A DNA stretch of 64,000 nt from Cinnamomum chago (taxonomy: Eukaryota; Streptophyta; Magnoliopsida; Laurales; Lauraceae): assembly GCA_038049695.1 (NCBI GenBank), contig CP142453.1, forward strand, positions 125,153,001 to 125,217,000, written 5' to 3'. The first letter of the stretch is position 1. Each line of letters opens with the position of its first letter. The position numbers and the translations under genes are program-made. The notes beneath the pieces were generated by a model. That model saw only the letters and a program-made list of their open reading frames with translations, did no database searches and had not been told where the DNA came from. Positions 12,904 through 25,744 of this stretch are shown here, in pieces.

Positions 12904-13944
12904 TAGTCGTTCAAGATTTGATGATTTCTACTTACGTTGCTCCCTTCCCACATGTGTGGCCACTGCTTTCCACATATGCGGGCTCTCTATTCACTTGTGG
13001 GGTTCTCTACCCACCGTGTGGCCCCAGCTCCCAGGTTGTGTACCCAAAGAATTAAAAAAAAAATAAGAAAAAGATAGAAAAAAAGAAAAGAAAAGAAAGA
13101 GACTTGGGTTAGGATGTGTGTTTATGTGGGTGTGTCAACATTTACTAGAGAAAAATGAAAACAAAAATATTTTTATGGTAAAAAGGTGCTAGACTAGACT
13201 GCATATTATATATGGGTCCAACTCATGGGGCCCACTTGGATGCTTTCCTATCATTGGGGGGTAGGATGGATGGATGGGAAGCTCTCTCTGTGGATAATCC
13301 TAAGTCTTTATTTGGGTGTGCCAAAAATTAGCTCCATTAGATTATCTTAAGTCTTTATTTATTGGCCTTAAAGTAATTTAATGGTATTTTAACCATAGTT
13401 CTTCTTTTTTATATTCAATCCAAAAGAGAGTAAAGATTTGGGAAGTATAAAACTGAGCATGGTGACTAATAATGCGAGGATAAAGTATGAAAAAAGTTGC
13501 ACCAATCAAAAGTGGGCCCAATAGAGCTAGACTGTGCATGCAGGTTGCTCATAATTTCTCCTTAATTAGTTGTCATAGTGATCATTGATATTTAATAATG
13601 TTTTGATCATATTAGAATGTTTTTTCTAAAAATGCCCTGTTATTTTCAAGGTGCCATCAAGATTAGAAATATTGCAAGAAGATCAACAAAATCAAAGTAA
13701 AAAGAGGAGAAAAATCAGAAAAAACTAAAAAATGTTCCCTAATAGCATTTGTTGTTTTTATTATTTGTTATTTTTAATCATTTGTCATATTCTGAAATTT
13801 ATCATCTTAGGAAAATGTTTGGACATTTTAAAATGTGGGATTCTTTCAAGACATTATTGGAAAGTTTCTGAAAAAGTAAATTAATTTCTATATTATAAAA
13901 TAATAATTAATAATAAAATACTCTTGAAATTTCTTTCATGCTGG
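12904..13944. other. Intergenic, no gene recognised
   Basis: Contains pyrimidine-rich sequence with repeated CCACATGTGTGGCC-like words at 12945-13030, an A-rich run and AT-rich sequence. Nothing codes for a recognisable protein. Confidence 0.5.
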
Positions 13945-14075
13945 TTAGGGATACCAACCATCGCTCAGTTGGTTAGTGACCCTACTACACCTACTTTTTT
14001 AGATGAGAGTGCAAGAGATCGAGTCTCCCTCAAGCATCATGTATAGCTTTCTCTCAACTATATATGGACCGACGT
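13945..14075 (+). mobile_element. Probable tRNA-derived SINE
   Basis: CATCGCTCAGTTGG at about 13961-13974 fits a tRNA A box, and GAGATCGAGTCTCC near 14015-14028 fits a B box, at a spacing seen in plant SINE heads. The 3' end and target duplications are not clear, so the borders are approximate. Confidence 0.5.
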
Positions 14076-14629
14076 CCTCATTGCAAATAATGGCAGTTGG
14101 TGAAACGTAAAGGGTGTTTGTCTGCATGAGAGGGCTCTTAAAGAAAAATAATGGTGGCTAATGAAACCATTGCAATGTTTGTCGAAAGGATTAGGGTTTC
14201 TAAGATCCAAGGACAAAATGTTTGAAACAAATAATCGAAGGAACAATATTGGCAGTATAGTTTCTATTTTATAATAGCTAGACAGCTAGAAAATTCTCTT
14301 ACAAACTAAAAAGAACCCTTTATAAAATTATATTTTTCTTCTTTCTCTTTATAATAAACCAAAGTCAAGCGAAACTGTACAGTGAGCCCTTCAAATCTGA
14401 ACTACTGAAATGAACTTCCTCTTCTTTTTAATAAAACATAGACAATTTTTACTCCACTAAGTTAACCATATAATTGAGCGTGTTTATAGCTCATGAGCTT
14501 CCCACATCAAAACCTACTTTTTTGGACATGTGAATGCATTATTAGCATACATCAGTCCAAATTATATATTGAAATTGTGGTGCTCAGATTTTAGAGGCCC
14601 AAAAATGGTGCAGTGTGACCGAATGGCCC
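14076..14629. other. Intergenic, no gene recognised
   Basis: AT-rich sequence without a recognisable coding region or clear repeat borders. Confidence 0.5.
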
Positions 14630-14975
14630 TACTAGCAATAACATTGATGGTGCAGGGTGAAGGTGGACCCGACAACTTCACATGTCACCCCGTCAGCCTT
14701 GTAGAGTGGCCCACCCACATACAGATCAGCACAACGATCTACAATGGAAAAATACCCTATCATGTGTTGGATTTCACGTTTCTTTCATTGCATCATGATA
14801 AAGCAATCAGAGTCCAACACTCCAACTAGGAGGGGAACATGAATGATGTGTTACAGGAAGGAGTGGGCCTCGCTCGCTTTGTCTGTAGGACCTCACCCAT
14901 ATTATCACTTTCAAACCCAGTAAAAAAATTCAAAGTGCAGTGAGAGCCTGTCATGAATTCTGGTAAGAAGAAGAG
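14630..14975 (+). repeat. Degenerate direct repeat, copy A
   Basis: Blocks such as ACATTGATGGTGCAGGG, GTCAGCCTTGTAGAGTGGCC and ATTCAAAGTGCAGTG recur in the same order and orientation at 15965-16195. The copies are much diverged and differ in spacing. They probably belong to an old dispersed element; no ends are defined. Confidence 0.6.
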
Positions 14976-15964
14976 ACTGATAGCAACCCTGGAATAGATT
15001 GATCAGGAGAGTCCTAAATAACAATATTCTAGGTTGGGATCTGGACCGCAACCATTTAGAATAATTGATGGGGCCCACCTGTTTGAACCAATGCTCTCTT
15101 CCTGTACTACTATATGAAGCTCTTAATAAACTATTATGCAAACTATTGTATATTACAAAAGAAGATGTTTACATCTAAAACACTATAAAGGGACAGTGTG
15201 TTTGTTTGTTTGTTCTTTTAAATTGAATTCTTATGAATTTTATTTTGAGAAGTGATTAAAATCAAAGAAACAAAGATGGATATCTAAAAATGAATAATCA
15301 TATAATTTCCACTTAAATAATATTAATAATAATCAAAGCCTTTCTCTCAACAATGTTGTTGGAGTTGGCTTTATGAATTCTGTTTCGTCCTGCACTAATT
15401 TCTTTACTCACTCTTATTTAGGCCTTAGTGCAAGAACTCTTATCCATTTTCTATTGCAATTAAATGTTGTAGTGAGTTACTCAAAAAAGGGGGTGCCCTA
15501 GCATATAACCGTTGTCGAACTGTAATTGGATGCTGCTGCAATGCGTCGCTTAAAGTAGAGAATGTCTTAGGATGATCATGGAATGTTATTATCCAGACAT
15601 CAACTCAATATATATAAATTCAAATCATATGAAAGTCGAAGTCTCATATACATCTCTACCTTGAATTCTTCACCACTAATCATCTCGATGATAATCCTAA
15701 GTCGGGGAGCCTATTTGACTAGCATCCCCATGTATTTAACTCCTTGCAAACAAATGATCCCTAAAAGTATTACAATTTCTGGATAGATGTCTTTCATTTT
15801 TTTTTATTTTTTTTAAAAGAAACATACTTAATATTTACATAAAAAGAAATTAGGCAAACTTAATGTCGCGGAAAAAGAAACCGCTAGTCCCGTGCACAAT
15901 GGTACACTAAAAAGCTTTGATCTACTCACCCCAAAATAAATCACATAAAATTAAAATTCCTACG
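14976..15964. other. Intergenic, no gene recognised
   Basis: No gene recognised. AT-rich, lying between the two degenerate repeat copies. Confidence 0.5.
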
Positions 15965-16195
15965 AGCATCACATTGATGACGCAGGGCAGAGGAGGAAGA
16001 CGACACCGTCATATGTCTCCGTCGGCTTTGTAGAGTGGACCACATGCAGGTCAGAAAGTCTAAATTGAAAAATGGAGAGGCCTACCCCCATTCAGCTTTG
16101 TAGAGTGGCCCACATGTCTATCAATTTAATATAGGTAAAGAATTCAAAGTTCAGTGTGCCCGAGACTAGCAGCCAGAAACTAAAAAGAAGAGATG
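15965..16195 (+). repeat. Degenerate direct repeat, copy B
   Basis: This is the second copy of the repeat at 14630-14975. The block CAGCTTTGTAGAGTGGCCCACATG occurs here twice in variant form (near 16022 and 16094), so this copy has its own short internal duplication. Confidence 0.6.
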
Positions 16196-16646
16196 CCCTG
16201 TAGCTGTACTCGCCATGACTTCCATGTTTTTAAATTTGGGGAAACAATGGTTTTTAGTTGGAGGGTGAAGCTTAGTATATCATATTGATGAGGCCCTCAA
16301 TGTAATGGACCTTAATGACCATTGCTAAGTTTCAAGTAAGAACTTAATTTTACGAGAAAAAAATTTTGAATTTTGACTTTACAACTGTCTTAAGACCCGT
16401 CAACGGTTGAAAGTTAATCTTTTACCCAAAAAAAAAAAAAAAAAAAAAGTTGATACTTGAGATATTTTATAGAGCTATTCATTCAATGTTCATCCTACTT
16501 TATAATATCCTACATCTATAAGGTATCACACAAATTTAAATTTCCTTTCATACCTAACTTTTTAGGTCTTTAATTTGTTGCACGAACAGTGAGGATTTTT
16601 TTAAAACAACTTCAATAGCTACATGGGTAAATTTCAAGTCCCAGGA

Positions 16647-17080
16647 AACTAGAGATGTCAAATGGGCTGGGCTGGCCCATACCACTGTGCCCAGTTTGGC
16701 ACGGCTGATGAGTCGGCCTGCCGGCGCAACTGGCCTGGCCCGCCAAAAAATTGTTATTTTTTTTAAGTGTCCTTTTCAATTTTACAAAGTTTATAAATAC
16801 TTTAACCCTTCCATTCTTCTCAGTGGAGTAAGTCGAGTTTGACCGAACAACTTAAATATCTTTGTCATTCTCCGTGCTTGTATTCTAATTTTTTATTTTA
16901 ATACTGAAAAGGAGAAAAAAAGTTAAACAAAAGATAAAATTAAAAGAGGCACGCCAAGCACGGCAGGCAAGAAGGCATGTCACGGCCCAGCTCGCCGGCC
17001 GGCACTGCCCACTTGTCTAGTGGGCCGGCCCTGCCCGTGGCCAGTTCGGGCCTGAATTTGGGCGGGCCGTGCCTACAGGA
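16647..17080. mobile_element. hAT-like non-autonomous remnant
   Basis: Begins TAGAGATGTCAAATGGGCTG and contains alternating GGGCTGGGCTGGCCC-type words at both sides (16660-16745 and 16945-17070), the look of plant hAT-type short elements. The expected matching right end (TTGACATCTCTA) is not present, so the element is truncated or its right border is wrong. There is no transposase. The 74-codon open frame in its GC-rich right half is compositional. Confidence 0.45.
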
Positions 17081-17401
17081 AACCCGTTTGGTGAAACAAA
17101 AAAGAAACAAGCCTTTCACTTGTTTGGGCTCATTCCATTCAATCAGGTCCCTTAATCCAGCAGGCTTCTATCATATCAACGTACGTAAATACAAGTGGTG
17201 ATAAGAGAAAGACAAACGGCTTTCCCTTCGCCCTTTCGCATCATTCCCTTCCTTTTCTACAGCTAAAACGACACATGCTCCTGCCCTTTATTTAAAAGAT
17301 GGTCTCTTCATTATCTATCATTGCTAAAAAAAATACGACATCTGTATTGAAAAGTAGATCTTATCCCATCATCATTCCTACAAACAAGATTGCAATCAGC
17401 T

Positions 17402-17452
17402 TTTGAGAGGACCAAACTCTCTCACTCTCTCTCAATCAGCTTTTGAGAGGAC

Positions 17453-17499
<47 letters not shown>
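17402..17499. repeat. Local duplication plus CT microsatellite
   Basis: AATCAGCTTTTGAGAGGACC occurs twice, near 17394 and 17433, followed by a CT dinucleotide run to 17499. Confidence 0.85.
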
Positions 17500-17505
<6 letters not shown>

Positions 17506-17534
17506 TAGTATTAGGAAGGTCCACATTCAAACAA

Positions 17535-18165
17535 TGTCATTGCTCGCCCTAACATTAGAGAGGAGAGGACCCATGGGTGTATTATTGGGCACCTCCGATG
17601 GAGTCAACATATGGTTGAGAAGCATTTTAGATGACTAATTTTTGCCACAGAGTTTGTGGTAAACTGATGTTGCGTTGCATTATACAAGTATGATCATTTT
17701 TATGTGAGGGTCTTATAATGGTAAGGAGAGTTATAAGAAGTTACCCATGAGAAGTCGGTAGTTGTTCTTGAGTGATGGAGAAAGTAATGGATTATGAAGG
17801 GTTAGTTGGTTTATCTATGAGTAGGAATAGTGTTTATATTTGTATCAGTGTGAGTAGTGAGTGCACTTATTTGTAGGAGTAGTGAATAAAGTTGTGGTAA
17901 GTTGTGTTAGTTATAGAGAGTGAGTAAAATTGTGTTAGTTATAGTAGAGAGTGGGTAAAATTGTGGTACTTATACGTGCATGTATCTTGTATTTAAAAAT
18001 GACATAGATTAATGAAAAGGAATCCTATCTTCCAGCAACTTTTTGTTAAGTTATTGGAGAGCCAAGGTTCCCCTCGTTGTGAACTTCTAAAATTTCTTTT
18101 ACTCTTTAAGAAAATAGGGTGAAATAAGAAGTGTATACATAACATTTGGTATCAAATCTGACGAC
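17535..18165 (+). mobile_element. Possible LTR and primer-site remnant (fossil)
   Basis: ACATTTGGTATCAAATCTGAC at about 18142-18162 resembles the initiator-methionine-tRNA primer site (TGGTATCAGAGC) that follows the left LTR in plant LTR elements. The preceding 600 bases, with GT-rich short repeats and a stretch ending ATAACA, could be the LTR. The left border is not defined, and no protein domains follow. Age looks high. Tentative. Confidence 0.4.
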
Positions 18166-20317
18166 CTCCACGTCCCGGATTCGAGTCACAATAAGGGCTA
18201 CCTGCCGCCAAAGTGAGAGTCACCGATGACGTTGGTTGCTACGGGCGGACCTAGGAATTCTTCCTTGAGGGGGAAGGGGGCACTTTGTGGAAACAAAATC
18301 ATGGGAGGGCCACATATAAAAAAGTACATATGATTTTCAAAACATATAAAGGGTTTTATTGAAAACTTTGGGGGGCCATAAGTAAAAAACTATAAAAAAT
18401 ATTTGAAGGGATTTTTCTGAAATTTGCGAGGGGGGGGGGGGGTGTGGTCTATTACGGCCCAAAATAATTATAAGACTTAATTTGACGCGTTCCATCAGTC
18501 TTGCGGCTTTTCCATAACATAAATCATCAATTTCTGAGACTTTTCTAATTAGAAGTTAAGAATGAAAAACAAATTTATGTATGACTGCCTTTTTCACCTT
18601 ACTAATTGTTTAACTACAACAAATCTTTGATTGTTTAGTCACCCATACAATATTTTTGAAACTTGCTGTTACCTGCCCCAAAGTTGTGGAGCATGTGGGA
18701 AAAATGCTATATCCATAATTTTGATACTCACAATAACAAATTTCCAACCAAGACAATTATTAAGGCTATGTTTGTTTGCATTAAAAATACATATGAATTG
18801 AATACATAGTATTTATGTTTTTTAAAATCATTGGTCAATTTCCAAAAATAAGACCAAATAATCTTTCCTTTTATAGAAATAGAATCAAAGGAAGATGGGA
18901 AATGAATAACAAGTCATCATCAAAGTTATTTATTTTCCCTTCTTCCTTTCGTTCTATTGCTATATAAGGAAAGGTTGTTTAATGTTCATTTTTAAAAATT
19001 CACACTTAAGTCTCCATTTTTAACCACTTATGATATAAATCATATGCGTTTAATTCTAATTGTATTCAAATGCAAACAAACAAACCCTAAATGTTTTTTG
19101 ATGAGCTATTCGTCATCTGAAAAAGGTTTGAACCATTTTGATCCCCTTCGTACGCATATCTATTTATTATATAGGAATGTAAAGATAGAATGCTATGGAC
19201 TTGTTTGTGCACAGCGAGCATTCTACATGCTGCATATCTCAGTTTCCATCAAAGCAGAATCCTGCATTCTTACCCCTTGAATAGGAAATTAAAATCCTCT
19301 CTATTGAGAAAATTCGGTCTGTTTTTTTTTTTTTTTTTTCCTTCTTTGCTTCAAGGAAAATGTGTTGCACCAAAAAACGAAACATAGGCTGCACAGAAAA
19401 TCAAAATAAGTTTTATCTCCATCTCAGAAGCCTCTAGTTGCACAAACACACCCTAAGTAGTAAAATTGACAGTCTAAATGCTCCTTCAAACTATGCTAAG
19501 TATGGGCTACATTTAATCTAAAGGGGTTTCAACAACTCATTGTTCCAGATCTATCAAGGTTAAGGCCCGTCTAGTTATCACATGCTCAATGTTCTGTGAT
19601 ATGGTCAAAGGCAGAGAATCATTCCTTCCTTTATGCGCAATTATATTTTAATTGTCACTTCTTTAATTGAAGAAAGCAATAAGTGATTTATGGAAATCCA
19701 TCACATGAGTAGAATTACTGTCTGAGAAGAAAAATGAACAAAACAGAACAAGAATATGCAACAATTACAAATACACAGCAATTACCATCAATGACAAATC
19801 ATTTCAACAATAACAATTGATATACTATAGGCTGATTTTAGTAGAGCCATCTCTAAAAGCCATCTATAAATTAACTACTTTGCCTGTTCTGAATCTCATC
19901 ATATCTGATCCAAAAAGTAACATCCTTGATGTAGGCCAGACTCTTATGACATTACGGATTCCATCTCTGCCTTGTTATCATAAAACCAGAAAGTGGGGAA
20001 GAACAGTAGAAGTCGAGAACCAAAATGATTTCTAGTCTCATGTGTCTTCTGTTGGCTTCATATGAAAAATATGTGAAATCTTGGAAATATAATGAATTGG
20101 ATAATTAAATTATTTACCATGACCCAGGGGATTGCCTGTAAACTTGCAGATTTGTGACTGGAAAAGCTGAGTATAGAATGGGTATGCATCCAATGATTAG
20201 AAAATGAACACCCTTTACTTCTTTGCACTGAAATTTCCTAAAATATTCCACTATGACATTTTTTTTCTTTTTTCTAATCAGAAAGATTCTTCAACTTTCC
20301 TAAGTGTCAGCTTTTCA
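18166..20317. other. Intergenic downstream of the PMT21 gene
   Basis: I see no coding region. It contains a G-run near 18429-18442 and AT-rich sequence. The part nearest 20317 must hold the 3' UTR and polyadenylation site of the minus-strand methyltransferase gene; I cannot place the cleavage site. Confidence 0.5.
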
Positions 20318-23300
20318 TCATAAGCTCCGGTTAGATGGTGACAATAGCTTCTTTTGACAGATCAAAATCTTCTCCTTCTCCATGGTGTACTCAGTGTTTT
20401 GTTTCTGGCAACCCCATCTCATTCCTTTGGCAATCATTGATATTGAATTCAAGAAATAGTTGGATTCGCGGATTATTATGTAGCCATTAGGACGAAGTAT
20501 CCGGTCCATCTCTAGAAGCACATATTTCATATCACACCTTCCAATGCAGTCATTACATAGTGTCAGAAATTCTCATATGCATACATTTATGATTTTATTC
20601 TTGAAGCAATCTTTACTTCTACAGAAATGCATGAATTCTCTAGCGCATGCGATACATATATGTTATTATACAAAAGACAGTTCTCATTTACAAAGGTTTT
20701 TGCAAGGTGAAATAAATGTAAATGAAACTGGATTTAGATATTTCAGAAGGTAGTTAGAGTCCAAATCACAGTTGGAAGGTACTCATTGCTGCAACCATGA
20801 GGTTGCAGGTTCAAGTCATGTCACCAGACACTCCTCACTATGCATCTCATAACTGTTGGACAGGTCCACTGTAGTAAGTTTTGTACGACGAAGCACTTAT
20901 TGAAATGCACATTTCAATCTCATTGATCATATCCCAAAAGAATTTCAAAGAACTAAAGGGGTAGTACCCTCAGGGCCCAGAAGGATGGTCGTGGATTCTA
21001 ATACAACACGTAAACAATAACCTAGGTCCCAGGCTTAGGTTGTTGATTCTGGAACTAAAATGTGGTTCGAGGCTTGTAGCAACAAATGCCAGACTCCTCC
21101 CAAGATACACAAGAGGGTCATGCATTCCAGAACCCGTTTCTCTTGTGCACCAGCTGGGAGCATGATTGCAACAGATTGACTTGGGATCTGCAAGGGGACA
21201 TGTGACAGCATTTCACCGATTGAAAGGCAAGCAAGGCAGTTGGTTGTTTTGGTTCAAAGTTAGAACAGTCGGCAGCTTCTTATTGTAGGAGCAAGGATGT
21301 GAAACTGTGGAGGGGTATGCCTACTCACATGTGAAAATCAAGTTCCTTCGGATTTTTTTTTTTTGGGTAAGTTGGACTACTGGTTAACATGGCTGTTACA
21401 AGAAAAGGTGGCAAGGGACTTGCATGACTGTTGTACGAAATTTTTACCATGGCTATTAAAAGGGAGCACACAAAAAAGAAAAGGGACTATTGGCTTATAC
21501 TTCCCAGAGTGGTGTGAGGCAATGCCGCAAATATTGGTGATATTATTAAAAATATCATGATAGTATTTGTGAACATTTGTTTTCCCAATAACACTGCAGC
21601 GTTTTAAAAATATCAAAATATTTGGAACATGAAATAGCACAAGTTCTACAATAAAAAGGGTAAAGGTGATCATGCCAAGAAGTTTAAAGAAGTTCCTTTG
21701 GTCCATTAATAGTGAGGTTAGCTCCTTTTTTGGTAATAGTAATTTGACGGGTTTTACTATAGCATTTATAGCTGTTAATAATTATGCACTTCCTTTCGAA
21801 GTAAGGATTTTTGCCTCCCCGTAAGAATATTTTAGAAGTTGTAAGGTTTAACTCATTATTAATTAGTAACTATTCTTTCTTAATTGTTACTCTCCTATAT
21901 ATATATATATAATATATATATATAGGGAAATATTCAAGTGAGGGATTCCCTCACCATGTGTGGTGAGGGACTCTCCTTTTTGGGGAGGTTTCAAGTACAA
22001 AAGGGCTTTTGTACTTGATGGGAGGACACCCTTTTGTACTTAAAACCTCCCAAAAAGAGGAGTCCATAACCACACAAGGTGAGGGAATCCCTCACCTGAA
22101 TAAACCACCCCCCCCCCCGCCCCCCATATATATATATATATAGGTGTGTCACAGGTCACACCACAGCCATCTTCTATTACTGAAAGGGATTGACCTTTCT
22201 CTTAAGTTCATGTTTATTTTATTTTTTATTTTTCATCATTTGGTGCCTGCCTTCATAAAGTAAGGGGGTTTCCATCTTTCCCACATGTTTGATTATCTTA
22301 GCGTAGCTTAGGTTTTTTATTTGTGAGGTGTATGGATATTAGTCATATCCAAGTTTTTCCAGAAAGGAATCCATGTGATGTTCAAGGGCATGGATTTTAG
22401 ACATTGCATCTTTCCTTCATCTAAAATTTTTCCATTAACCTGTGAGCTGTGATAACGTGATACTTCAAAATGGACACAGTAATATTATATTGTATCCAAT
22501 AGTTCATTTTTATGTCTAAAATCCATGTCCCTTCAGTGTACATGTCTCAGTCCCTGTTGTTTCAATTTTGTGTCTAGGCATCACAAGTTTTTTAACTTTT
22601 TTGTCAAAACATCTTCCATGTTGAACTTCAGGATGATTTTATCATTACTCAGAAAGAAGATCTCATAAATGAAAATAAATTCAGATGAGCATTTTTAGAT
22701 CATTACCTATGACTTTCAGCAGTAAAAAGGCCATCAAAGTGCAGAAGGTCGTAAGTTCGTGGGTATGTGGAGAATGCCTCGCACCTACAGAACAAGAATA
22801 GACCAACAACCATTAGCCATCAAATCATTGCTGCTTCAGTGTAGAAACTATATCCATTTACATGCATAAGTTTTGTATTTTGCTACATCATTATCGAAAA
22901 CTTAACCCATTAATCCTGGGTCAGCTTAATGAGTTTTAGTATGTAACTCTAAAATAAGCTATCACCTTATTTCTTATATCTAAGGTATCTGTAAAATAAT
23001 CATAAGACCTTATTTCTTAATTAAGGTCTGTGTGTGTGTGTGTGTTTGAAGGTGTAAAAGAGACTGAATGCATTACAACTGCGTAGGCATGGAAGAGACG
23101 AAAGCCACAAGAAAAATCACTGTGAATGCATAGCAGTTATTAAGAAGAATGAATGCACAACATGCGAAAGTCAATTTGGCATACCAATCATGGTAAGTCC
23201 CGATCAGTCCCCTATCATAGACTACACTTAGTGAATTTGTACCATAGGAAGAGACAACATTCATAACCCATATAGGATCATCAATAAGTGCTGCAGCAAA

Positions 23301-23995
23301 TCCTCCATACTCCGTATTCATGTCCATGACATTACGTATTTTATCAGTTCCAAGAGCAGGCAGCAAGGTCTTGTAATGTTTCACCCTCACTTCCCATTTG
23401 CTGTCATCATGCTTGAATGCACTGGCACTCCTACCAGGGATCGTCGAAACGCGCTCAGGAGCAATATGCAGACGGTCAGGCCATTTTGGAGTAGATTCCA
23501 AGTTTAATTTCTTGAATTCGTGACTCGGAGTAACAAGACAAGAACGGAGTGGTGTGTACCATGCTGCATCAGGTTCTGTACTGTCATCACACTTTGGTGG
23601 GTAAGCATCAGGTACCAAAAGCTTATCATAGCAGCTATTGTCAGAAGATTTTTTCCATACGGAAATATCATCTTTTTGATTGTATAACTTGAAGCACATG
23701 CTAGATAGCAGCTTCTGCAATTTATTGTAATCCGACTTCTGCTCTTCCACAGTGGTATTCCATCCTCGCCAGCGGTTCTTGTAGTTCACTGGCGGGCCAG
23801 AGAGGACCCAGAAGCCTCCAGGCCTTAGTATACGGTGTATTTCCAGCAGGTAAATTCCACCTGAAACAGGACAGTTTCCCTTGTGAGAGTGGTGAACTTG
23901 CTATGCAAGACTAGACATTCCAACATAGCTATATTAGTCAGATGATAAATGATTTTTTTTCCTTCTCTTTTTACAAAAGATCCAATTCAACAAAT

Positions 23996-24031
<36 letters not shown>

Positions 24032-25694
24032 TGGGGGATGATACTAAGCATGTTTACTGGTCATCCATTCACAATAGAGTACTAACAGTAGACTAGTGGA
24101 TAGGCCATGATAAATCAACCTTTCTGTAATTAAAACCATAAAATGGAATTTTGGTCTATGTGACTAAACATAAAATGGAATTTTGGTCTATGTGACTATG
24201 TTCAAGTTGGTTTGTCAAAATTGAAGACTTGACATTGCATATTCATGCTGGGGCATGATCGCACGAATCTCGAAAGATCTAGTCACAAGTACGATGCCCA
24301 CCCCATGGACCATGAATCAAAATTGAGCCCCACGGACTAAAGCCAACCTGTTCAATTTAATGGGCAATTAAATATTAGCAATATAATTTTTTATCAAGTA
24401 TATGGCCCAAATTAAATGAAAAAGAAAAAAAACTCACTCAACTTACATGGAAAAATGTTCTTTTTGCTAGTTTTGTCATTTCAAATGCCTCCACAACACT
24501 TGACTTTTTGTTTGCAACTTGTAATAAGTCCATGTATCACAATGACCAAAATGCCCAAAAAATCCCCATTAAATATTGTCAAAGAGAATAGGAACTTACC
24601 AAATTCTGTCCATGGGATGAGGCATCTGGAGCAATGAGCCATATCAAAAGAACTGGAGGGGAAAGGAAGACGCTGTGTGGAAATGATACCCAAGATTGCT
24701 GGAATTCCACGTTCAAGGGCAAATTGAACTTGAGCCTCATGATTGTCTCTTGGTGCAAGAGAAACAGTTAAAATTCCACGGTCTAGCAAATCACCTCCCC
24801 AACTGGCAACCTATACAGGAGATGCATCCATTCAATTACATGTAAACAAACATTTACCACAGATTGGACTGATGCAAAAAGGATTCAAAGGGAAAGAACT
24901 AAAAAAATTTAGGAGCAGGGAGACCATCACAAGCTAGATTAATGTTTTTTTCTTTTTAAATGAAGCTGGATTAATGTTACCAGGCTTCAAAAGGAAAGCA
25001 TCTAGAAAATTAGGAGCAAGGAGATCATCGGTCCAACTGACAAACATCTTAAGGGCATGTTTTTGTATCTGGTTGAAATTCCTTTTGAGAGGGATTGACC
25101 ATGAACTTTTTTCATGGACTAGCAGTGATGGAGATTTTGAAGTCCAAGGATAAATTATAGTGCACCATGCTTTTCCATACAGTGAAACACCTTTTGGAAG
25201 TAATCTTTGCAACAAAAAGAAGTTCAAAATGAAACTTTTTAGGTTTCCTCTGTACACATTTGGGAGAGTATTTTCATTTTCTATCATCTCCCGGCAGACA
25301 TCCACAACAGACAGGAAAACTAGTGTACATTTCCTTGCTATTTTCGCAGAATGATGCCACACCAAACTACTAGCTTTTTGGTTGCTTGTGCAATAACCCA
25401 CTTTTTTCACAAACAATGCGGTTATACAAAAGTACCTTAAAGCAGATGCTCACATTATATCTAACCGAAAGAATATGTTAATGAAAAAAACAATTACCAT
25501 GATCTGGACTAACATTACTAGGATTAAGGCAAACAAGGAAAAGGAAAAACAACTTAACAATTAAAAACAAGAGAATATAATTGGTCTAAAAAACTAACTT
25601 CCCAACGGGCAAAGCAGATGCATCCATCCCATTACATATAAATCGAAACAATGTGCACATGAATTAATTAATCACCATAATTTGGACTAAAATT

Positions 25695-25744
<50 letters not shown>

